Source of the DNA: an uncultured Clostridia bacterium
GTDB lineage: Bacteria; Bacillota; Clostridia; Christensenellales; Borkfalkiaceae
Reading direction: 5' to 3'
DNA length: 64,000 bases
NCBI GenBank assembly: GCA_944372575.1
Contig: CALVZS010000002.1
Location: 1 to 64,000, forward strand
The notes under the pieces: generated by a model
What the model was told of the DNA's origin: nothing
Database searches by the model: none
Seen by the model: only the letters and a program-made list of their open reading frames with translations
Made by a program: the position numbers and the translations under genes
Part shown: positions 37,004 to 47,350 of the stretch, one piece after another
How positions within the stretch are numbered: the stretch's first letter is position 1
How the letters are laid out: every line of letters begins with the position of its first letter

Positions 37004-40000
37004 TCAGATGGCGCGGATGCTCTCCACGGGGCTGCGCTTCGCCGCGCTGCGCACGGGCAGCAGGGTGGCGAGGAAGCAGGTGAGGAGGGCGATCGCAAAC
37101 ATGACGAGCCAGGAGAGCGGCCCGAACACGAAGAGGGCGACGGGCAGCAGGGTGGCAACGTATGCGTTGATCACATTGCAGAGGATGACGCAGGCAATGG
37201 CGGATAGGACGTAACAGATGATGCCGATGAGCGCCGACTCCGCAAAAAAGATCTTGAATACGTCCGTCCCGCGCGCGCCCACGGCGCGCAGAATGCCGAT
37301 CTCCTTTTTCTTGTTGGAGATGGAGACAGAGATAAAGTTGAAGAGCAGTAGCATCGCAAAGACCGCCATTACGACGCCCACACCAAGAAAGATGAGTGCG
37401 AGCAGGTCAATGGTGTCGGAGACGTCGTCGATCTGATAGGTGACGAGGGAATCGACGGTGAAGAAGGTGTCGTCCATCGCGTCCGGCTCGCCCTCGGTGC
37501 TTAAAAGGGCGCGCAGCGAGCGGTTTGTATCGGGGATGCGGATGAAGATGCGCTGATACCGCGCATCTGCCGGCTGTCTGTATTTGGTTTCGGAGATGCT
37601 GTAGACGACCTCTTCCTCCCCCATATTTTCATATGACCGGGCATAGAGGTTCTGATAGTCTCCCTCGGAGAAGTAGACGGCGTCTTGCAGGTGATCATTG
37701 TCTGCTCCGTAATAGAATCCGACGATCGTGTATTCGCCCGAGGCGGACGCTCCCGCCGGGTCGGTTGAGATCGTGATCCCGGCGTCGTAAGCGGGGATGC
37801 CGTCCTTTCCCGCCTCATCGAGAATGGGAAAGAGCAGTGAGAGGGCGGCGGCATACTCCTCCGGTGTCCCGCTCTTTCCGGAAATCGCCCCGACCCGCAG
37901 AAGATAGGTTGCGTCGGAGACAGAAGCGAGCCAATTCTCCGCCTCGATCCGCAGTTCCCCGTCGCTCCCCGCCTCATTGAGCATCCTTCTGTATATCGCC
38001 TGCGCGATGGGCTCCGCCTGCGCGAGGAGGACGTCAAAGGAGACGATGATTTCCCCGTCGGCGAGCGGAGTGTTCGCCGGCCCGCCGTCCAGGCGCGCAA
38101 TGAGGGCGGGCGTGTCGCCGCGGTCGGGAGGGTAGAAGTAGGCGTCCGAGAAAAAGCCGAGGCGGCTGCGATTCCCCGCTGCGGAGCCGAATATGAAATA
38201 GGTCTTGCCCAGCCTTGCGTGCATGTAGGCCGGATCCACGTTAGGCTCCGGGTTGCCGAAATCCACGCGGTGCGCCTCGTAGAACGCATCCGAGACGAGC
38301 CCGACGTCGTACATGCCGTAATCCAATTCGAGGTCGAGCCGCCGCTGCAGAAGGAGCGCCTGCGCCGCCTGTTCCTGCGTTTGTTCCTGCGAAGGATCTT
38401 TGAGAGCATCGAAATCGGAAGGGAGGTCGTTGCGGTACACGCCGCGCACGGTGAACGCTGCGCCCGCCGGGTTTGCCAGAGAGGGCATGATGAGCTGCTT
38501 TCCGATGATGTCGCCGTAATCCTCGAGGTCGATCTTTTCGGCGAAATCGTAGGAGGTATAGAGCCCGTAGTGGCGGATGCTTTCAAAGGTATAGGTGGAG
38601 ATGACGACGTCATTTTCCCCGAGCGAGGCGAGGTCGGTATCCGTGACGAGCTTATCCGTCCAATATGCGGAGGCGGGGTCGACGGCGGCTACGCCGGACA
38701 AGCCCGCCTGATAGTAGCTTCCGGCGGAGTAGGAAGGAGATCTTACGTTGCTCGGCGTAAATTTGCCGGAGACGCTGAAGTTGGAATAGTTGTAGATGCC
38801 CAGCGTGTCGGGGCCGAATGTTTGTTGCAGCTCCTCGTATTCTGTCTGCGAGAAGAAGGTGGCGAAATCACGGGTCGACTGTCCTTCCTCGACGCCGTTT
38901 CGGTAACTTGTGTAATAGGTGCGGTAGTGGTTCTGCAGGGGGAGCATCTCATAGCCGAGGTTGCGGTATGTCCGGATGGACGTCTCCGTGCGGCTGAAGA
39001 AGGTGAGCGTGGAGAACAGCCCGAACATGGTGAACGCCACCACGCACAAAAGGATGGTGACGACCAGCCGGAAGGGCTTGACGCGGATGCTGCTCGCGCC
39101 GATGCGCAGCGCGCGCGAAAGGGGGAGGCGGGAGCGGATCAGGCGGCTCTCCTCGGGGGTGTACGTCTTTGCGGCGATGCGCCGCTCGTCCGTGGCGGCA
39201 AATTCCGCCGCGCTCACCTCGCCGAAATGCGCCTCTTCGCGTACGCGCGCGACGTCCTCCTTCTGCGCGGTGATGACGACGTCCTCCTTCTGCGCGGACA
39301 AAAAGGCGTTGATCTTCTCAAGGTCGTCCTGCGTGAGGCGCGCGCCGCTGCGCACGCACACGACGTCGCCCGCAAAGCGCACGTTTTCCTCCCCGCCGCC
39401 GCGCGTTGTACGCGAGACGTCGGAGATGACTTTCCCGTCCTTGAGTTCGATGATGCGGTCGCCGTACGTTTCGGCAAAGTCCCGATCGTGCGTGACCACG
39501 AGCACGAGTTTGTTCTCGGAGAGTTTCTTGAGCGTCTCCAGCACCTGTTTTCCCGTATCCGAATCGAGCGCGCCCGTCGGCTCGTCCGCCATGATGATCT
39601 CGGGATCCTTGACAAGGGCGCGCGCGATCGCTACGCGCTGGCGCTGCCCGCCCGAGAGCGTGTTGGGCCTGCGCTTGCCGTAGCCTGCAAGGTCGACCTG
39701 CTGCAGGATCTCCTCCACGCGCGCCTTGTCCCGCCCCCTGCCTTGCAGCTCCAGGGCGAGGGCGATGTTGTCCTCCACGGTGAACTCTTCCAGAATGTTG
39801 TATTCCTGAAAGACAAATCCCACGTAGGTGTTGCGGTAGCTGTCAAAGTCGGCGGGCGTGAAATCCTTGCTGCTCCTGCCCTTGATGATGATCTCGCCCT
39901 CGTCCGGGACGTCCAGTCCGCCGCACAGGTTGAGGAGGGTGGACTTGCCGCTTCCCGACTTGCCGAGAAGGAATACCATTCCCGTCTCGTCAAAGCGCAG

Positions 40001-40078
40001 TGAGATGCCGTCGACGGCGCGCACGCTCTCGCCGCCCTTGGTCGCATATATTTTTACAAGCTCTCTGACTTCCAGCAT
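37004..40078 (-). CDS. ABC transporter fused ATPase/permease with intact ATPase
   Basis: 1024-residue MacB-like protein. Walker A GKSGSGKST (39-47), Q-loop VFQEYN, signature LSGGQRQR, Walker B IIMADEPTGALD and H-loop VVTHDRD are all intact. A linker with a duplicated AQKEDV segment follows. One helix near 340-360 leads into a large extracytoplasmic domain of about 500 residues, then three C-terminal helices end in an FtsX-type domain (FGPLSWLVMFAIALL). GGAGGGG precedes the start. It is the first gene of the pair, behind the promoter at 40124-40152. Such transporters often extrude lipids, peptides or lipoproteins, or drive cell-wall signalling. The substrate is unknown. Confidence 0.9.
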   Translation of the reverse strand: MLEVRELVKIYATKGGESVRAVDGISLRFDETGMVFLLGKSGSGKSTLLNLCGGLDVPDEGEIIIKGRSSKDFTPADFDSYRNTYVGFVFQEYNILEEFTVEDNIALALELQGRGRDKARVEEILQQVDLAGYGKRRPNTLSGGQRQRVAIARALVKDPEIIMADEPTGALDSDTGKQVLETLKKLSENKLVLVVTHDRDFAETYGDRIIELKDGKVISDVSRTTRGGGEENVRFAGDVVCVRSGARLTQDDLEKINAFLSAQKEDVVITAQKEDVARVREEAHFGEVSAAEFAATDERRIAAKTYTPEESRLIRSRLPLSRALRIGASSIRVKPFRLVVTILLCVVAFTMFGLFSTLTFFSRTETSIRTYRNLGYEMLPLQNHYRTYYTSYRNGVEEGQSTRDFATFFSQTEYEELQQTFGPDTLGIYNYSNFSVSGKFTPSNVRSPSYSAGSYYQAGLSGVAAVDPASAYWTDKLVTDTDLASLGENDVVISTYTFESIRHYGLYTSYDFAEKIDLEDYGDIIGKQLIMPSLANPAGAAFTVRGVYRNDLPSDFDALKDPSQEQTQEQAAQALLLQRRLDLELDYGMYDVGLVSDAFYEAHRVDFGNPEPNVDPAYMHARLGKTYFIFGSAAGNRSRLGFFSDAYFYPPDRGDTPALIARLDGGPANTPLADGEIIVSFDVLLAQAEPIAQAIYRRMLNEAGSDGELRIEAENWLASVSDATYLLRVGAISGKSGTPEEYAAALSLLFPILDEAGKDGIPAYDAGITISTDPAGASASGEYTIVGFYYGADNDHLQDAVYFSEGDYQNLYARSYENMGEEEVVYSISETKYRQPADARYQRIFIRIPDTNRSLRALLSTEGEPDAMDDTFFTVDSLVTYQIDDVSDTIDLLALIFLGVGVVMAVFAMLLLFNFISVSISNKKKEIGILRAVGARGTDVFKIFFAESALIGIICYVLSAIACVILCNVINAYVATLLPVALFVFGPLSWLVMFAIALLTCFLATLLPVRSAAKRSPVESIRAI

Positions 40079-40123
40079 TTCCCCTCCGGGCGGCCGTGTT
40101 TTTTCGCGCGCCCATACAACAAT

Positions 40124-40152
40124 ATATTACTCCACAGAGCGCGCTCTGTCAA
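40124..40152 (-). promoter_or_regulatory. Sigma-A promoter of the ABC pair with perfect palindrome
   Basis: Minus strand TTGACA, 17 bp, TAATAT. The 16-bp palindrome ACAGAGCGCGCTCTGT (40134-40149) covers most of the spacer and enters the -35 box, a position typical of a repressor operator. Confidence 0.78.
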
Positions 40153-40224
40153 TAGCGGAGGGAAAAATGGCGGGAAATAATTTCCGAACGTGTGTTTGAA
40201 TTTGTTTAAGGGGCTGAATTTCAT

Positions 40225-40232
40225 GGTATAAT
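40225..40232 (+). promoter_or_regulatory. Extended -10 promoter of clpB
   Basis: TGGTATAAT (TGn plus TATAAT) 52 bp before the clpB start. -35 candidates (TTGTTT at 19 bp) are weak. No CIRCE or CtsR operator was seen. A 13-bp odd palindrome GGAAATAATTTCC lies upstream at 40173-40185. Confidence 0.6.
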
Positions 40233-40283
40233 CAAATCGGAAAACCATGGGGGAGCGGGGCCGCCGCTCCGAAGGAGGAAGAT

Positions 40284-42878
40284 ATGGACGCCAACAAGTT
40301 TACTCAAAAATCGCTGCAGGCGGTGCAGCAGGCGCAGAATACCGCCGCCGAATACGGCAATCCCGAGCTGACAGCCCTGCATCTCGCCCTCGCTCTCTTG
40401 GACAGGGAGGGGCTGGACTACCGCATCGTGGGGCGCGCGGGGGTGGATGCCGACGGGCTCTCCCGCGCCGTCAGGGACGCGGTAGACCGCCTGCCCAGAA
40501 CGTCGGGCGGGTCGCAGCCCTATGCGACGCCCGCTGTCGGGCGCATTCTGAATGAGGCGGAGAAGCTTGCCTCGGGCATGAAGGACGATTACATCTCTGT
40601 CGAACACCTGTTCCTGTGCCTGTTCGACAACGACGAAAAGGGGCTCAAGGACATCTTTGCCCGTTTCGGGCTGACCAAGAACAAGTTCCTGGAGGGGATG
40701 CGCGAGGTGCGCGGCAATCAGAACGTGACCAGCGACAACCCCGAGGAGACGTACGAGGCGCTGGAGAAATACGGCACCGACCTCACCAAGCGGGCGCGTG
40801 AGCACAAGCTCGAGCCCGTCATCGGGCGGGACGAGGAGATCCGCAACGTCGTGCGCATCCTCTCACGCAAGACCAAGAACAACCCCGTGCTCATCGGTGA
40901 ACCGGGCGTCGGCAAGACCGCCATTGCGGAGGGGCTTGCCCAGCGCATCGTCAAGGGGGACGTGCCGGAGACGCTCAAGAACAAGACGCTCTTCTCCCTC
41001 GACATGGGCGCGCTCATCGCGGGCGCAAAGTACCGCGGCGAGTTCGAGGAGCGCCTGAAGGCGGTTCTTGCCGAAGTCACCAAGTCCAACGGCAACATCC
41101 TGCTGTTCATCGATGAGCTGCACACCGTGGTGGGTGCGGGCAAGTCGGAGGGCGCGATGGACGCGGGTAACCTCTTAAAGCCCCTCCTGGCGCGCGGCGA
41201 GCTGCACTGCATCGGCGCCACCACGCTGGACGAATACCGCAAATATATCGAGAAGGACGCCGCGCTCGAGCGCCGCTTCCAGCCCGTCATGGTGGACGAA
41301 CCCACGGTGGAGGACACCATCTCCATCCTGCGCGGCCTGAAGGAACGCTTTGAGATCTTTCACGGCGTGCGCATCCATGACGATGCGCTCGTGGCGGCGG
41401 CAGTCCTTTCCAACCGCTACATCACCGACCGGTTCCTGCCCGACAAGGCGATCGACCTTGTTGACGAGGCGGCGGCGATGATTCGCACGGAGATCGACTC
41501 CATGCCCGCCGATATGGATGCGATGAACCGCAAGATCGCTCAGCTCGAGGTGGAGGAGAAGGCGCTTTCCAAGGAGAACGACAACCTCTCGCAGGCGCGG
41601 CTGGAGGCGCTCAGGAAGGAGCTTGCATCCCTGAAGGAGACGTTCGCCACGATGAAGGCGAAGTGGGAGGATGAGAAAAACGCCATCCGCGCCGAAAAGG
41701 AGATCAAGGCAGAGATCGACCGCGTCAACGGCGAGATCGATTCCGCGATGAGCGCGGGCAAATTCGAGGAGGCGTCCCGCCTGAAGTACGGCACCCTCGT
41801 CGAACTTGGCAAAAAACTGGAGGCGGCAAAGTCGAGCGTCAACTCCCGTGAGAACGCCATCCTGCAGGATGAGGTCACGGAGGAGGAGATCAACCGCATC
41901 GTTGCCCGCTGGACGGGCATCCCCGTCGCCAGGCTCAAGGAGGGGGAGCGCGAAAAGATCCTGCACCTTGAGGACGACCTGCACAAGCGGGTCGTGGGGC
42001 AGGACGAGGCGGTCACCAAGGTCGCGGACGCCATCCTGCGCTCGCGGGCGGGCATCTCCGATCCCAACCGTCCCATTGGTTCCTTCCTGTTCCTGGGGCC
42101 GACGGGCGTGGGCAAGACGGAGCTCGCCAAGTCGCTCGCCGAAAACCTCTTTGACGACGAAAAGAACATCGTGCGTATCGATATGTCGGAGTACATGGAG
42201 AAGTTCTCCGTGTCCCGCCTGATCGGCGCGCCTCCGGGATACGTCGGCTACGAGGAGGGGGGTGCGCTCACCGAGACGGTGCGCCGCAAGCCCTATTCCA
42301 TCGTGCTGTTCGATGAGATCGAAAAGGCACACCCCGACGTGTTCAACATTCTCTTGCAGATCCTGGACGACGGCCGCGTGACCGATTCGCAGGGCAGGAC
42401 GGTGGACTTCAAGAACACCATCATCATCCTGACCTCCAACCTGGGCAGCGAGTATATCATGGACGGCATCGAGGACGGCGAGATCAGCGAGCAGGCGCGT
42501 GCGCAGGTAGGGGAGCTGCTGAAGCGCTCCTTCCGCCCCGAATTTCTGAACAGGCTGGACGAGATCATCATGTTCAAGCCGCTCACGCGCGAGAATATCG
42601 ACAAGATCGTGGAGATCCTTCTCGGCAGACTGAAGGAGCGCCTTGCGGCGGAGAACCTCACGCTCGAGGTCACGCCGCGTGCTGTCGGGTATATCTCGGA
42701 CAACGGCTACGATCCCGCCTTCGGCGCACGGCCCTTAAAACGGTTCATCCAGTCCCGTGCGGAGACGCCCATCGCGAAGTTCATCGTCAAGGAGAACCCG
42801 CAGCCGGGCGAGACGCTGGTGCTCGATGCGGATGCAAGCGGACTGACGCTCCGCCGCGCGGACACAAAAAAAGAGTAA
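40284..42878 (+). CDS. clpB: ATP-dependent chaperone ClpB
   Basis: Hsp100 disaggregase that works with DnaK. Order of domains: N-terminal repeat domain (1-145), AAA+ 1 with [13 protein letters not shown] (about 207) and the [11 protein letters not shown] pore region, coiled-coil middle domain (about 405-525), and AAA+ 2 with [13 protein letters not shown] (about 610), ending in a ClpB-type C-terminal domain. The long middle domain and absent ClpP-binding IGF loop mark ClpB rather than ClpC. 864 residues. GGAGG lies 7 nt upstream of the start. Divergent from the ABC pair. Confidence 0.95.
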   Translation: MDANKFTQKSLQAVQQAQNTAAEYGNPELTALHLALALLDREGLDYRIVGRAGVDADGLSRAVRDAVDRLPRTSGGSQPYATPAVGRILNEAEKLASGMKDDYISVEHLFLCLFDNDEKGLKDIFARFGLTKNKFLEGMREVRGNQNVTSDNPEETYEALEKYGTDLTKRAREHKLEPVIGRDEEIRNVVRILSRKTKNNPVLIGEPGVGKTAIAEGLAQRIVKGDVPETLKNKTLFSLDMGALIAGAKYRGEFEERLKAVLAEVTKSNGNILLFIDELHTVVGAGKSEGAMDAGNLLKPLLARGELHCIGATTLDEYRKYIEKDAALERRFQPVMVDEPTVEDTISILRGLKERFEIFHGVRIHDDALVAAAVLSNRYITDRFLPDKAIDLVDEAAAMIRTEIDSMPADMDAMNRKIAQLEVEEKALSKENDNLSQARLEALRKELASLKETFATMKAKWEDEKNAIRAEKEIKAEIDRVNGEIDSAMSAGKFEEASRLKYGTLVELGKKLEAAKSSVNSRENAILQDEVTEEEINRIVARWTGIPVARLKEGEREKILHLEDDLHKRVVGQDEAVTKVADAILRSRAGISDPNRPIGSFLFLGPTGVGKTELAKSLAENLFDDEKNIVRIDMSEYMEKFSVSRLIGAPPGYVGYEEGGALTETVRRKPYSIVLFDEIEKAHPDVFNILLQILDDGRVTDSQGRTVDFKNTIIILTSNLGSEYIMDGIEDGEISEQARAQVGELLKRSFRPEFLNRLDEIIMFKPLTRENIDKIVEILLGRLKERLAAENLTLEVTPRAVGYISDNGYDPAFGARPLKRFIQSRAETPIAKFIVKENPQPGETLVLDADASGLTLRRADTKKE

Positions 42879-42911
42879 CGTTATCGGGTTTTTGTGCCTT
42901 TGGAGAAATAA

Positions 42912-43787
42912 ATGAAGGGACTCATCCTCGTCAACGCCTATACACAGAGCGAACATGAGCTCAACCAGCCCCGCCGCATCATGGCGGAGCTGGCGGGGCT
43001 CGGCGTGCCATGCGATCTGCGGCGCAACAACTTTGTGCCTGCATGGGTTGCGGGCGACATCCGTTCGGATGCCGCCCGCGGGTATGACTTCTGCGTTTAT
43101 CTGGACAAGGACAGGTATGTTCCCCGCCTGTTGGAGAGGACGGGGATGCGTCTCTTTAACCGCGCGCAGGCGGTGGAGGCGTGCGACGACAAGATGCTCA
43201 CCCACATCGCCCTTGCGGGGATAGCGCCGATGCCGGCGACCATCCCCGCCCCGCTGTGCTACACTGCGGGGGCGCCTCTGTCCGAGGGATTTCTCGGGCG
43301 GGTGGAGGACATTCTGGGCTATCCCGTCGTCGTCAAGGAATGTTACGGCTCCCTCGGCATGGGGGTGTATCTTGCCCATGACCGGGCGCAGCTGCGCGAG
43401 ATCGCCGCGCGCCTGCAGGGGAAACCCCATCTCTTTCAGAAGTTTATCGCCGAAAGCGCGGGGCGCGATCTGCGCGTCATCGTCATCGGCGGGAGAGCTG
43501 TGGGCGCCATGCGGCGCACCTCACAGGGGGATTTCCGCTCCAACGCCGAACTGGGCGGGCGGGGCGAGGCGGCAGCGCCCGATCCCGCCGTCACGGCGAT
43601 CTGCGAGAGGGCGGCCTCTGCGCTCGGGCTGGACTACTGCGGCGTCGATCTGCTCCTCTCGGCGGACGGCCCCCTGGTATGCGAGGTCAATTCCAACGCC
43701 TTTTTCGGCACGTTCGAGCGCGTAACGGACATCAACGTCGCAAGGGCATATGCGGAGCACATCGTGAGTACGATGCAGGGCGTGTGA
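42912..43787 (+). CDS. RimK-like ATP-grasp ligase
   Basis: 291-residue cytoplasmic ATP-grasp protein. The N-terminal domain begins KGLILVNAYT. ATP-grasp marks are YPVVVKECYGSLGMGVYL (ATP-binding Lys and glycine-rich loop), LFQKFIAES (hinge), DLRVIVIGGRAVGAMRR and the Mg site YCGVDLLL...VCEVNSNAFFGTF. RimK-type enzymes attach amino acids to a carboxyl substrate (Glu tails, tetrahydromethanopterin, LysW and others). The substrate here is not shown. It follows clpB by 34 bp with a weak site (TTTGGAGAAATAA), so it may be co-transcribed. Confidence 0.85.
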   Translation: MKGLILVNAYTQSEHELNQPRRIMAELAGLGVPCDLRRNNFVPAWVAGDIRSDAARGYDFCVYLDKDRYVPRLLERTGMRLFNRAQAVEACDDKMLTHIALAGIAPMPATIPAPLCYTAGAPLSEGFLGRVEDILGYPVVVKECYGSLGMGVYLAHDRAQLREIAARLQGKPHLFQKFIAESAGRDLRVIVIGGRAVGAMRRTSQGDFRSNAELGGRGEAAAPDPAVTAICERAASALGLDYCGVDLLLSADGPLVCEVNSNAFFGTFERVTDINVARAYAEHIVSTMQGV

Positions 43788-43823
43788 GATCGGTGATTTT
43801 CGGAATAACGCAGAAACGAAATG

Positions 43824-43866
43824 TATGGGAAGGCGGGCGCGGCGTTGCCGCGCCCGCCTTCCCATA
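43824..43866. repeat. 20-bp perfect inverted repeat
   Basis: TATGGGAAGGCGGGCGCGGC and its exact complement are separated by GTT. No T run follows on either strand, so it is either an unusual terminator or an mRNA-stabilising stem for the clpB/ATP-grasp transcript. The remainder of 43788-44045 is non-coding apart from the leuS terminator. Confidence 0.7.
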
Positions 43867-43950
43867 GAAGCGTTTATTACAGGCTATCCTGTTTGCAGAG
43901 GGACAGAGGCAGCGAAAAAACGCGGTTGTATGCCAAACGGTATGCAGAGC

Positions 43951-43991
43951 AAAACCCGCCCGCGGGTATGATTTTTACCCACGGGCGGTTT
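43951..43991 (-). terminator. Terminator of leuS
   Basis: CCGCCCGTGGGTA and TACCCGCGGGCGG (one mismatch) with a short loop, followed on the minus strand by GTTTTG, 55 bp past the leuS stop. Confidence 0.75.
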
Positions 43992-44045
43992 GCTGTATTC
44001 GCTTATCAATGTTGATTTCACGCCGAAAGATCCGACGTCTTTTGT

Positions 44046-46478
44046 TTACCCCACGATCAGGTTGACCAGCCGACCGGGGACGATGATGCATTTTTTCACC
44101 GATTTGCCCGCCGTCTTCTCCTGCACTTCGGGAAGCGCCAGGACGAGGGACTTTACCTCCTCCTCAGTGGCGGTGGTGGAGATCATCGCGCGGCACGCCA
44201 TCTTGCTGTTGACCTGCACGGCATATTCCTTTTCATCGAGGGTGAGCGCCTTTTCGTCTGCAACGGGGTAGGTCTGCTCGAACACAAATCCTCTGCCGTC
44301 GATCTCCTCCCAGAGCTCCTCGCAGAAGTGGGGGGCGAAGGGGGCGAGCAGCAGCACCAGATCGCGTACCGCCGCCTTTTCCGCGGCGATATTCTTGTTT
44401 TCCAGCCCGTCGTATTTTGCGAGCGCGTTGACGAGCTCCATGATGCGGGCGATCGCCGTGTTGAAGGAGAACGCCTCCAGATCCTTGCTCACCCGGTCGA
44501 TGGCATAATTTTTCGCGTAGTCGAGCGCCTTTTCGTCGGCGCCGCTCACGGCGTCCTTATTGACCTTATAGCCGTTGATCTTGTGTACGAGCTTTTCCAC
44601 GCGGTCAAGGAATTTGGCGATCGCCTTGATGCCGTCGTCGTTCCACGGGCCGCCCTCTGTGTAGGAAAAGCCGAACATCAGATAGAGGCGGAAGGCGTCC
44701 GAGCCGTACGTCTCCACATACTCGTCGGGGGAGACGATATTCCCGTGCGACTTGCTCATGCGGTTGCCGTCGGGGCCTAAGATGACGCCCTGATGCACGA
44801 GGCGCCGGAAGGGTTCGGAGAAGTCGAGGTAGCCCATGTCGCGCAGCGCCTTGGTGAAGAAGCGCGCATACAGAAGGTGCATACAGGCGTGCTCCGCGCC
44901 GCCCACATACACGTCAACGGGCAGCATTTTGTCCACCGCCTCGCGGGAGAAGGGCTCCCTTTCGTTGTGTGCGTCCGCATAGCGCAGGTAGTACCAGCTC
45001 GAACAGACAAAGGTGTCCAGCGTATCGGGATCGCGCATCGCCTCGCCGCCGCACCTGGGGCAGGTGGTGTGCATGAATTTGTCGCACTTGGCAAGGGGGG
45101 ACTTCCCGTCGGGGCGGAATTCCACCTCATAGGGAAGGCGCACGGGCAGATCCTTTTCGGGGACGGGGACCGCGCCGCAGGCGGGGCAGTGGATGACGGG
45201 GATGGGCGCGCCCCAATAGCGCTGGCGGGAGACGAGCCAGTCGCGCAGGCGGTAGTTGACCTTCTTGCCGCCCTTGCCCAGCTTGGAGATATACGCCGCC
45301 ACTTCCGCGCGCGCCTCCTCGCCGAACAGCCCGTCAAATTGCAGGGAGCCCACCATGATGCCGTCCTCGGTGAAGGGGAGCTGCGTCTCTCCGCCCTTCT
45401 TTTCGATGACCTTGACGATGGGCAGTTTGTACTTCGTCGCAAAGGCGTAGTCGCGCTCGTCGTGTGCGGGAACCGCCATCACCGCGCCCGTGCCGTAACT
45501 TGCCAGCACATAGTCCGCAAGCCAGATGGGGATGCGCTTTCCGTTGACGGGATTCGTGCAGTAGCTGCCCGTAAAGACGCCCGTCTTTTCCCGCGCGGAG
45601 GAGAGACGCTCGATCTCGTTTGCCTTGGCGGTCTGTGCGATGTACGCCTCCACTTCGTCGCGCTGTTCGGGCGTCGTCAGCTTGCGCGCAAGGGGATGTT
45701 CGGGCGCGAGCACCACATAGGTCACGCCGAACACCGTGTCGCAGCGCGTGGTGTAGACGCGCAGCTTGTCGCCGCTCTCGCACTCAAATTCGATCTCGCA
45801 GCCCGTGGATTTGCCGATCCAGTTGCGCTGCATATTCTTGGTCTTTTCCGGCCAGTCAAGAGCATCCAGCCCGCTCAACAGCTCCTCCGCGTAGTCGGTG
45901 ATCTTGAAGAACCACTGCGTCAGGTTCTTTCTCACCACCTGCGTGCCGCAGCGCTCGCACACGCCGCCTTCCGCCTGCTCGTTGGCGAGCACCGTCTGGC
46001 AGGAGGGACACCAGTTGACGGGCGCCTCCTTGCGGTAGGCGAGCCCCTTCTTGTACAGCTGCAGGAACATCCACTGCGTCCACTTATAGTAGTCCTCTTC
46101 GCAAGTCTTGACTTCGGCAGACCAGTCAAACATGGCGCCCATCGCGCGCAGCTGACCCTCCATCGTGGCAATGTTCTTTTCGGTGGAGTCCTTGGGGTGG
46201 ATGCCCGTCTTGATGGCGTAGTTCTCGGCGGGCAGGCCGAAGGCATCAAAGCCCATGGGCTGGAACACGTCGAACCCCTGCATCCGCTTGAAGCGGGCGT
46301 ATGTGTCGGTGGGGCCGTAGTTGTACCAGTGTCCGATGTGCAGCTTTGCGCCGGAAGGGTAGGAGAACATCTCGAGCACATACCATTTTCTGCGCTCGCT
46401 GTCCCTTTTGTCGAACTGATTGAGTTTCGCCTTTTCCCAGCGTGCCTGCCACTTTTTCTCGACCGAATGAAAATCCAT
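44046..46478 (-). CDS. leuS: Leucyl-tRNA synthetase
   Basis: Class I synthetase charging tRNA-Leu. The HIGH motif appears as HIGHWYNYG (about residue 43), the editing CP1 domain is in the middle with its Cys-rich zinc-like segments (CPSC, CERCG), and MSKSHGN is the KMSKS loop (about 580). 810 residues is the usual bacterial length. AGAGGA lies about 5 nt before the start. It has its own promoter and, unlike thrS, no T-box; the leader is only about 30 nt. Confidence 0.96.
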   Translation of the reverse strand: MDFHSVEKKWQARWEKAKLNQFDKRDSERRKWYVLEMFSYPSGAKLHIGHWYNYGPTDTYARFKRMQGFDVFQPMGFDAFGLPAENYAIKTGIHPKDSTEKNIATMEGQLRAMGAMFDWSAEVKTCEEDYYKWTQWMFLQLYKKGLAYRKEAPVNWCPSCQTVLANEQAEGGVCERCGTQVVRKNLTQWFFKITDYAEELLSGLDALDWPEKTKNMQRNWIGKSTGCEIEFECESGDKLRVYTTRCDTVFGVTYVVLAPEHPLARKLTTPEQRDEVEAYIAQTAKANEIERLSSAREKTGVFTGSYCTNPVNGKRIPIWLADYVLASYGTGAVMAVPAHDERDYAFATKYKLPIVKVIEKKGGETQLPFTEDGIMVGSLQFDGLFGEEARAEVAAYISKLGKGGKKVNYRLRDWLVSRQRYWGAPIPVIHCPACGAVPVPEKDLPVRLPYEVEFRPDGKSPLAKCDKFMHTTCPRCGGEAMRDPDTLDTFVCSSWYYLRYADAHNEREPFSREAVDKMLPVDVYVGGAEHACMHLLYARFFTKALRDMGYLDFSEPFRRLVHQGVILGPDGNRMSKSHGNIVSPDEYVETYGSDAFRLYLMFGFSYTEGGPWNDDGIKAIAKFLDRVEKLVHKINGYKVNKDAVSGADEKALDYAKNYAIDRVSKDLEAFSFNTAIARIMELVNALAKYDGLENKNIAAEKAAVRDLVLLLAPFAPHFCEELWEEIDGRGFVFEQTYPVADEKALTLDEKEYAVQVNSKMACRAMISTTATEEEVKSLVLALPEVQEKTAGKSVKKCIIVPGRLVNLIVG

Positions 46479-46511
46479 GTGAATCCTCTTAACAGTTTGT
46501 GTTTCTGTTCT

Positions 46512-46540
46512 ATTTTACTATGGAAAAACGGGAAAGTCAA
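46512..46540 (-). promoter_or_regulatory. Sigma-A promoter of leuS
   Basis: Minus strand TTGACT, 17 bp, TAAAAT. Confidence 0.85.
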
Positions 46541-46602
46541 GCCGCCTGCCCGCGATTTTGCAAATTCGTGCAGAATGACGGGCGGAAAGGGGGAGAAATA
46601 AA

Positions 46603-47319
46603 TTGCGCAAAACTTCATACAATAGTGTCGTGGAAACCGTATGCCTTTCCGAACGCAGGGAACACGCCGCGTTCATATCCTATCTTTACAATGCCGTTCT
46701 CGCGGACGTCGTCGCGGCGGGCGGGAAGGGGGAGCTCTCCTTTTGCGCGGAGCGTGCCGTGATCGGCCTGGAACTGCCCTCCGCCGATGCCGTGGCACCC
46801 CTCCTTGCGGATGCCGTCGTCGAAGTGCTGTGCATCGGCTATAAATACCGGTTTTTGCAGGAACGGCTCAACGTCCGTCTGCCGCGCCGGGAGCGCCGGC
46901 TCTTTGCGGCAGCGCTCATCGCGGCGGATCTTGCGGGGGACGCCGCCTACGTCCGCCGCAAGCTGCCCGCACCCTCCCATGTCGCCGTGGACGGCGTGTA
47001 CTGCTTCCGCCTTGCCGCGCTGCGGGAGAAGTGGGAGCGCATCGTGCGCTATATCCCTGCCGGTTTCGGCGCCAAGGATCTCGTGAAATTCTGCACGTTT
47101 CTGGCGGAGGAGAGTGAAAACAAGATTTATTTGAAGGGGAGCGAGGTGTACGGAGCTGACTTTTCCCGCCTGCGGCGCAGCCGCCTTCTGGGGGAGGAGG
47201 ATGCCGAGGCGGAGATCGTGCTCTCGGACGCGGGGTTCATCTACTGTCTGGGGGACGTGGCGGATCCGCTTGCCGATTTTCTGCAAAAATATTACGCCGA
47301 GCGCGCGATATTCTCTTGA
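46603..47319 (+). CDS. YtxC-like protein
   Basis: 238-residue protein that fits the size, position and helical character of YtxC, a sporulation-associated family of unknown function whose gene lies directly upstream of thrS in Bacillus. Recognition rests mostly on this synteny plus the pattern RLPRRERRLFAAALI and the C-terminal GFIYCLGDVADPLADFL. The start is an unusual TTG at 46603 with GGGGGAG 7 nt upstream; the next in-frame start codons lie deeper in the protein and lack such a site. No membrane segment. If correct, it supports a spore-forming ancestry. Confidence 0.6.
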   Translation: MRKTSYNSVVETVCLSERREHAAFISYLYNAVLADVVAAGGKGELSFCAERAVIGLELPSADAVAPLLADAVVEVLCIGYKYRFLQERLNVRLPRRERRLFAAALIAADLAGDAAYVRRKLPAPSHVAVDGVYCFRLAALREKWERIVRYIPAGFGAKDLVKFCTFLAEESENKIYLKGSEVYGADFSRLRRSRLLGEEDAEAEIVLSDAGFIYCLGDVADPLADFLQKYYAERAIFS

Positions 47320-47344
47320 CAAAAACGCGTTTGCATAGTACAAT
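47316..47344 (+). promoter_or_regulatory. Sigma-A promoter of thrS T-box leader
   Basis: TTGACA, 17 bp, TACAAT. The -35 box overlaps the stop codon of the YtxC-like gene. Confidence 0.9.
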
Positions 47345-47350
47345 ATCGGT

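Noticed and set aside
39247..39300. Short duplicated segment (AQKEDV twice) in the intact ABC protein as a repeat element
   Set aside because: It is a small in-frame duplication in the linker of the ABC protein, not an independent element.
40079..40283. CIRCE or CtsR operator before clpB
   Set aside because: Neither TTAGCACTC-N9-GAGTGCTAA nor the GGTCAAA heptad repeat was seen.
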